Source: Lumnitzera littorea (lineage: Eukaryota > Streptophyta > Magnoliopsida > Myrtales > Combretaceae). From it: DNA of 64,000 bases. Both the position numbers and the translations under genes were made by a program. The notes below the pieces were generated by a model. The model saw nothing but the letters and a program-made list of their open reading frames with translations. It did no database searches and was not told the origin of the DNA. Below are positions 59,781 to 64,000 of the stretch, piece by piece. The stretch is from contig JAMXBB010000009.1 of the NCBI GenBank assembly GCA_024138015.1, positions 38,957,787 through 39,021,786 on the forward strand, given 5' to 3'. The stretch's first letter is position 1, and each line of letters begins with the position of its first letter.

Positions 59781-61052
59781 GCCAAGGTACTTAGATTTAG
59801 TACCCTACCTAATCAGTATGAGCACAATTAATATTTTGAGCCCTTAGTGGCTAAGTGCAATGCTAGAGGTGTTGTAGATGGGTTCTACTTGAGTCAAGAG
59901 TTCTTGATGAAGGGTAAGCAAGTTTATGTGCCGAGTGGCTCAGCAAGAGAGCTACTCATCCATGAAGCTCATGTTAAGGGATTAGCTAGCCATTTTAGAG
60001 AAAAGTAGACTACTAAAATATTGAAGGAGCATTTCTATTGACTTGGGATAATGGAGGATGTGCACCGAGTTCTTAAGAGGTGCAAGGTATGTAAACATAC
60101 AAAAGGAAGAAGAGAGTCGTACGAAGAGTACACACCCCTGCCTATACCTAAGCGCCTATGGATCGACCTAAGCATAGATTTCATGCTTGGCCTTCCCAGA
60201 ACGTTAAGAAGACATGACTCAATTATGGTGGTACTCAACCGATTCAACAAGATGAGCCACTTCATTCCCTACCATAAAACTACTAATACTTTATTTATCA
60301 CTAACTTCTTTTTGCTGGAAATTGTACGTCTATACAGGTTGCTAAGAAGTATTGTATCTGACTGTAACTCGAAGTTCACGAATTTCTTTTGGAAAACCTT
60401 ATGGAGGAAACTCGATACTAAGCTTATGTACAGTACTTCTTACTACCCCTAGACAAACGGCTAAATCGAGGTAGTAAACAAGACAGTCGATAACCTTCTA
60501 CAAGTAACTGTAGGGAAGAACTTATACGATTGGGACCTATGCCTACCTATCATTGAGTTCGCTTACAACCGATCAGTTCATAACTCAATAGGAAGATCAC
60601 CTTTTGAGGTCGTTTATGGACTTAACTCGAAGTTACCCTTAGATATGGCCATCAGCCAACCATACAATGAGAAAGTCAATCTGGCCTATAACGTACTGAA
60701 GAATTCCAGAAGTTACATCAAAAGGTTACCAAACAACTGGCACATGTTGTAGCTTGATAGAAGAGCAAAGAAGCCTAGGAAGGAGACAAGTGGTTTATAG
60801 CCTTAGAGACCCTGTCTAGGTCCACTTTAGGAAGGAGCGTTTCCCTAAGAAGAGAACGAACAAGCATTCCCCCAAATCAAACAAACCTTTTAAGATCCTT
60901 AAGCACATCAATGACAATGCCTATGAGCTTGAGCTACCCGACGAATATGGTGTATCTGCTACTTTTAATGTAGCAAATCTGATACCCTATGTACTTAATG
61001 AAGAAGAGGGCCAAGATTTGAAGTCAAATCTTTAACAACCTTGGGGTATAGA
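59781..61052 (+). pseudogene. Element F1 integrase
   Basis: Zinc region HEAHVKGLASHF, then CKVCKHTKGRRE (60051-60120). The core frame 60051-60452 is open: LPRTLRRHDSIMVVLNRFNK, where the first catalytic Asp is Asn (AAC at 60237-60239), then IVSDCNSKFTNFFWKTL with the second Asp (60360-60362) and IEVVNK with Glu (60468-60470). C-terminal blocks ELPDEYGVSATFNVANL run up to the LTR with a frameshift near 60760. Confidence 0.9.
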
Positions 61053-61936
61053 TGAGCTACTAACCACTAGTCTTCTTACTTGTACACAGCTCTGAGGACT
61101 CAAATCCCTCACCCGAAGAATTCTCTCTCATCTACTTGCCAATGATGAGAAACTCTATGTCGAAGAAGGATGATTGAATTCCTTGAAAGCTCTAGAAGGT
61201 TATACCTTACTCTATTTTCTCCCTCTTATGCCAAATGATCGAACCTCCAGTTGCTAAGAACTTCTCATCAAGTGACAAGACACTCTCCTACTGGCTGAGT
61301 ACTTCTCTTTTAACCTCCTATTAGTACTTACTACATCCCTTTCTCATCTTAGTAATCCCTCGTACCGCCACAACTTGTTTCCACTCAACTACGATACCTA
61401 AAGAATTTTTTTACACAACCAATGTTGCATTGCCACTTGTCCATTTTATCTGACACTATACTATTTTTCCCTTTTTGTCGTTTGTCCTTTTTACACTTTT
61501 TCGTATGTACTAGGAATCCCCTTTTTATGTATGCCTTTTTATAATTTCTTTTTATAATGTTGCCCTAAGAACTTACTATAAATAATCCCTTCTCTTTGTA
61601 AGATGAAATCATCTTATTTTACAAATAGATATTAAATATACTATTCTTGCGAGACAACTTACTCCAAGTCCATTTTCATACACTCTTATCTAATCTTACG
61701 AGTAACACAAGATTAGTAGTGGGTGAACCCTAACATTAACTTGTGTGTCATATCAAATGAAGTATTAAGTTATACTATGTTCATAGGTGGGTCATATCCT
61801 CCAAGCAGCTTTACATCAGCTACTCTAGTCAATTTGTCGACCTACTCACTTTAAGTTTCTTCAATATTTCGAAGAACTTATTGGTCCAAATCCGCTACAA
61901 TAAGTTCTAGTGATAACTGAGCTCTTAGCCACATCA
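61053..61936 (+). repeat. Element F LTR shared by F1 and F2
   Basis: 884 bases from TGAGCTACTAACC to CACATCA, matching 55423-56309. It is followed by the second PBS. Confidence 0.9.
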
Positions 61937-62242
61937 TATAATCCTAGTATCAGAGCTTAAGGTTGAGACCTAGAGCTATGTGATGATAGTCCCTACTAGT
62001 TTGTTGTTCAAGATACTTTGTTTTCATTTGGAAGAACAGAGTAAGTTCACAGTTCACAGTTCGTATGGTATTTGTGTATATGTGTAAGGATTTCTTGTGT
62101 AGAGTATTTTTTGAAGCTTCATTTTGAGAATCTCAAATCCTAATGTTTAGGGATAGATTAACGATGCTAAGAGTGATGCTTATGGTCGAGGTCAAGTTAC
62201 CTAACAAACACCACATACTATTGATCAACAAATATAAGACCT
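61937..62242 (+). mobile_element. F2 leader start, cut by D2
   Basis: Matches 56310-56602 base for base apart from scattered changes: PBS TAGTATCAGAGCTTAAGG at 61945 and the gag start region. It stops at AAGACC where D2 begins. A short GTTCACA duplication is seen near 62047. Confidence 0.88.
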
Positions 62243-63159
62243 AATATGAACTCATAGATGAACACACGAACCCAATATCATACGTAACCAAAAGGGGTAG
62301 GTCGAAGCCGCAAGATGGCCTGAAATGTAAACGATAGTCGAAGGAGAATAGGGGTCCTCGTGCACCGACGATGGATATGATGCACCAACTCCTCACATAA
62401 GCTCAAGTTGTACTTAATATGACGCATAAGTGTGGTCGGAGGTCACTCACCACTAATCTACACTCAAATAGGCTAAATAAGAGTAGCTCAAGAGTAAGCA
62501 GAATAATACTTAGCTTAAGAGAAAAAAAAAGGTTTAGTATATTCTTCTGTATACCTTGTTATTATTACATTATGTGTCTATTTAAAGTACCTTGTTAGGG
62601 CAAATTCTTTGTTACAAAAAAGACAAAAGAAATACTATTTGCTAACTTAAAAGAAGGATAATGTATAAGAAATCTTACATTCGTACGTAGTGAACGTATT
62701 CTATCAGAAAGGATAGTACAGTTGTCAGAAAGGACATGGCATGTGCACTTACGTGTTTTTATTATGCGATTCTAACAATGTTGTGGGTTAAGTAGGGGTG
62801 GACCTCTGTTCAGGCCTACTCGGCATCCGAAGGGGCTAGACTAAGGTTAGTTCAAGGATAACTCACATTGGGGTAGGCCTTGAATGGTCGGCTCCTGACA
62901 ATTATGCTCAGCCTTGGTACAGTAGAGATTGCTACGTTTTGATTTGGCGCTGAGACTACAATTTAGTGGAGAGTTCAGCTCGGTATGCTAGTTGATCACC
63001 TCGACAACATCCTGGATGGTATGGAGAGTAAAGTAGCTTGGTAGATCGGACTGGGGCAAGCGCTGCTCCTCGATGCTTAACTTACCTCAGATAGCTCGAT
63101 GGACCACTTGAGAGAGCCCTTGGGCTCAGGAACATGTAATTGGTCCTTGATCCCTATCA
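62243..63159 (-). repeat. D2 3' LTR
   Basis: 917 bases from TGATAGGGATCAAGGACC (63159) to TTCATATTA (62243), matching the D1 LTRs. Polypurine CCTGGAGGGGA at 63160-63170 on the minus strand. Confidence 0.9.
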
Positions 63160-63170
63160 TCCCCTCCAGG

Positions 63171-64000
63171 TTGTTTGAGATTTGGGATCAAATCTAATTT
63201 AGGCCCAACTTGCTCGTCTTTAGGAGTGTAAGATTAGAGGTCAGCAATGTTGAAAGAGTCTAAGACTCCATATCCTTCAAGTAATTCAATCCTATAGGTG
63301 TTAAGATTGATCTTTTTAAGCAATTTGAAAGGCATGTTAGCTCTGGGAGATAACTTGCTCTTCCTCAAGTTTGGGAATTGTTCCTTGCTAAGGTGTATCC
63401 AGACCAAATCACCTGGTCAAAATTCTCTTTTGCTCCGTCCTCGGTTTCGCTTTTCAAGCTTAATAGCAGCTCGACCTAGTTACTCTAAAACTTTCTAGTG
63501 CATGGTTTTGATGGCTTCAACTTTCTCAACAACTGGCTAGTCATCATTATCAATTCTCAGTTACGGTGCTTGATCTAATAGGAGTTTGGGGTTGAACCCA
63601 TAAGTGACTTCGAATAGAGACATGCTTGTGACGCTATAGGCAGTCCAATTGTAGGTGAATTCGATGATTGCCAAATACAGATCCCAATCGGCCATGTTTT
63701 ATCCGACAACGACCTATAACAAAGTTCCCACAATTCAATTGACAACTTTGATTTGCCCATCGATCTGTAAATGGCAGGACGTGCTGTACAGGAACTTAGT
63801 TCCCAATCACTTCTAAAGTGTCCTCCAAAAGTGGCTCATGAACTTGGGGTCTTAATCCGAAACTATGGCTCTGGGCATGCTGTAAATCTTAATCACTTCC
63901 TGCAAGAAAAGAAAAGAGATAATCGAAGCATCGTTAGTCTTGGATCAGAGCATGAAATGTGCCATCTTGCTAAATTAATCGACAACCACCATGATGGAGT
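63171..64000 (-). pseudogene. D2 integrase, partial
   Basis: From the right edge: VVVD-FSKMAHF (first Asp), IVSD-DPKFMSHFW, then NMADWDLYLAIIEFTYN and the C-terminal block [18 protein letters not shown] up to the polypurine tract. Few stops; this is the least decayed minus-strand integrase in the window. Its N-terminal part lies beyond the window. Confidence 0.88.

Larger units (their letters stand above)
55423..61936 (+). mobile_element. Gypsy element F1, first copy of a tandem
   Basis: 6514 bases with LTRs of 887 and 884 bases, PBS, gag, protease, RT, RNase H, integrase. The 3' LTR is followed by a second PBS and leader (F2), so one LTR is shared by two internals. No usable duplication can be read because the right side is F2. 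It is among the best preserved elements here: RT 58620-59462 is open except for one stop. Confidence 0.9.
62243..64000 (-). mobile_element. D2: D-family gypsy element, runs off the window
   Basis: The 3' LTR (62243-63159) and integrase of a minus-strand element inserted in the F2 leader. The left duplication would be AGACC (62238-62242); the right copy is outside. Unlike D1 it still has integrase next to the LTR, so it may be longer. Confidence 0.88.

Noticed and set aside
1..64000. Endogenous pararetrovirus
   Set aside because: All pol regions are flanked by LTRs and have integrase and five-base target duplications; no movement protein or caulimovirus gene order was seen.

Overview
This window is plant nuclear heterochromatin: a dense, AT-rich stack of decayed LTR retrotransposons. 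No intact host gene, rRNA, tRNA or CRISPR array was seen. The evidence for a plant is the set of primer-binding sites (PBS) complementary to plant initiator tRNA-Met, plant Ty3/gypsy gag-pol proteins on both strands, a Ty1/copia-type element with a plant transposon-like ORF, very long AT-rich LTR-like units, and a fragment of a plant-specific gene, NRPE1 (largest subunit of RNA polymerase V). Species cannot be told. All reading frames are broken by stops and frameshifts. Boundaries of pseudogenes are approximate (tens of bases); LTR ends marked by target-site duplications (TSDs) are exact.

Layout, left to right. 480-2420: remnants of two gypsy LTRs around an integrase tail. 2411-34560: a minus-strand copia-like element (Z), carrying gag and a plant transposon-like ORF, that was split by gypsy element B (4536-33303, TSD CTTGT/CTTGA). 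B itself holds three insertions: element X (5681-18891), solo LTR D3 (19338-20232) and gypsy element C (21110-29153, TSD TCTTC). X in turn holds gypsy element A (10925-17279, TSD CACTT), and C holds a solo X LTR (25863-27424, TSD GAGCA). The order was checked by reading protein across each junction: the interrupted frame resumes on the far side of every insertion except D3, where bases were lost.

34840-40358 is the copia-like LTR (Z LTR), split by an AT-rich unit Y1 and flanked by a PBS on one side and a polypurine tract on the other. 40570-55422 holds an unrecognised plus-strand coding remnant (W), split by Y2 (41147-44759, TSD ATAGA) and by gypsy element E (44857-53674, TSD CAGTT/TAGTT). 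E was hit by the internally deleted element D1 (46704-49125, TSD AAGGA). 55423-62242 is a tandem of element F (LTR, internal, LTR, second internal start), cut by element D2, which runs off the window.

The gypsy families (A-F) share a plan: LTRs of about 0.83-0.93 kb usually starting TGAT, a PBS for initiator Met tRNA, a CCHC gag, protease, reverse transcriptase, RNase H and integrase. None is autonomous now. The most unusual item is X: a non-autonomous LTR element with a 2.4-kb LTR, a 110-bp tandem array next to its polypurine tract, no recognisable gag-pol, and in the same orientation a fragment of NRPE1, a gene of the pathway that silences transposons.
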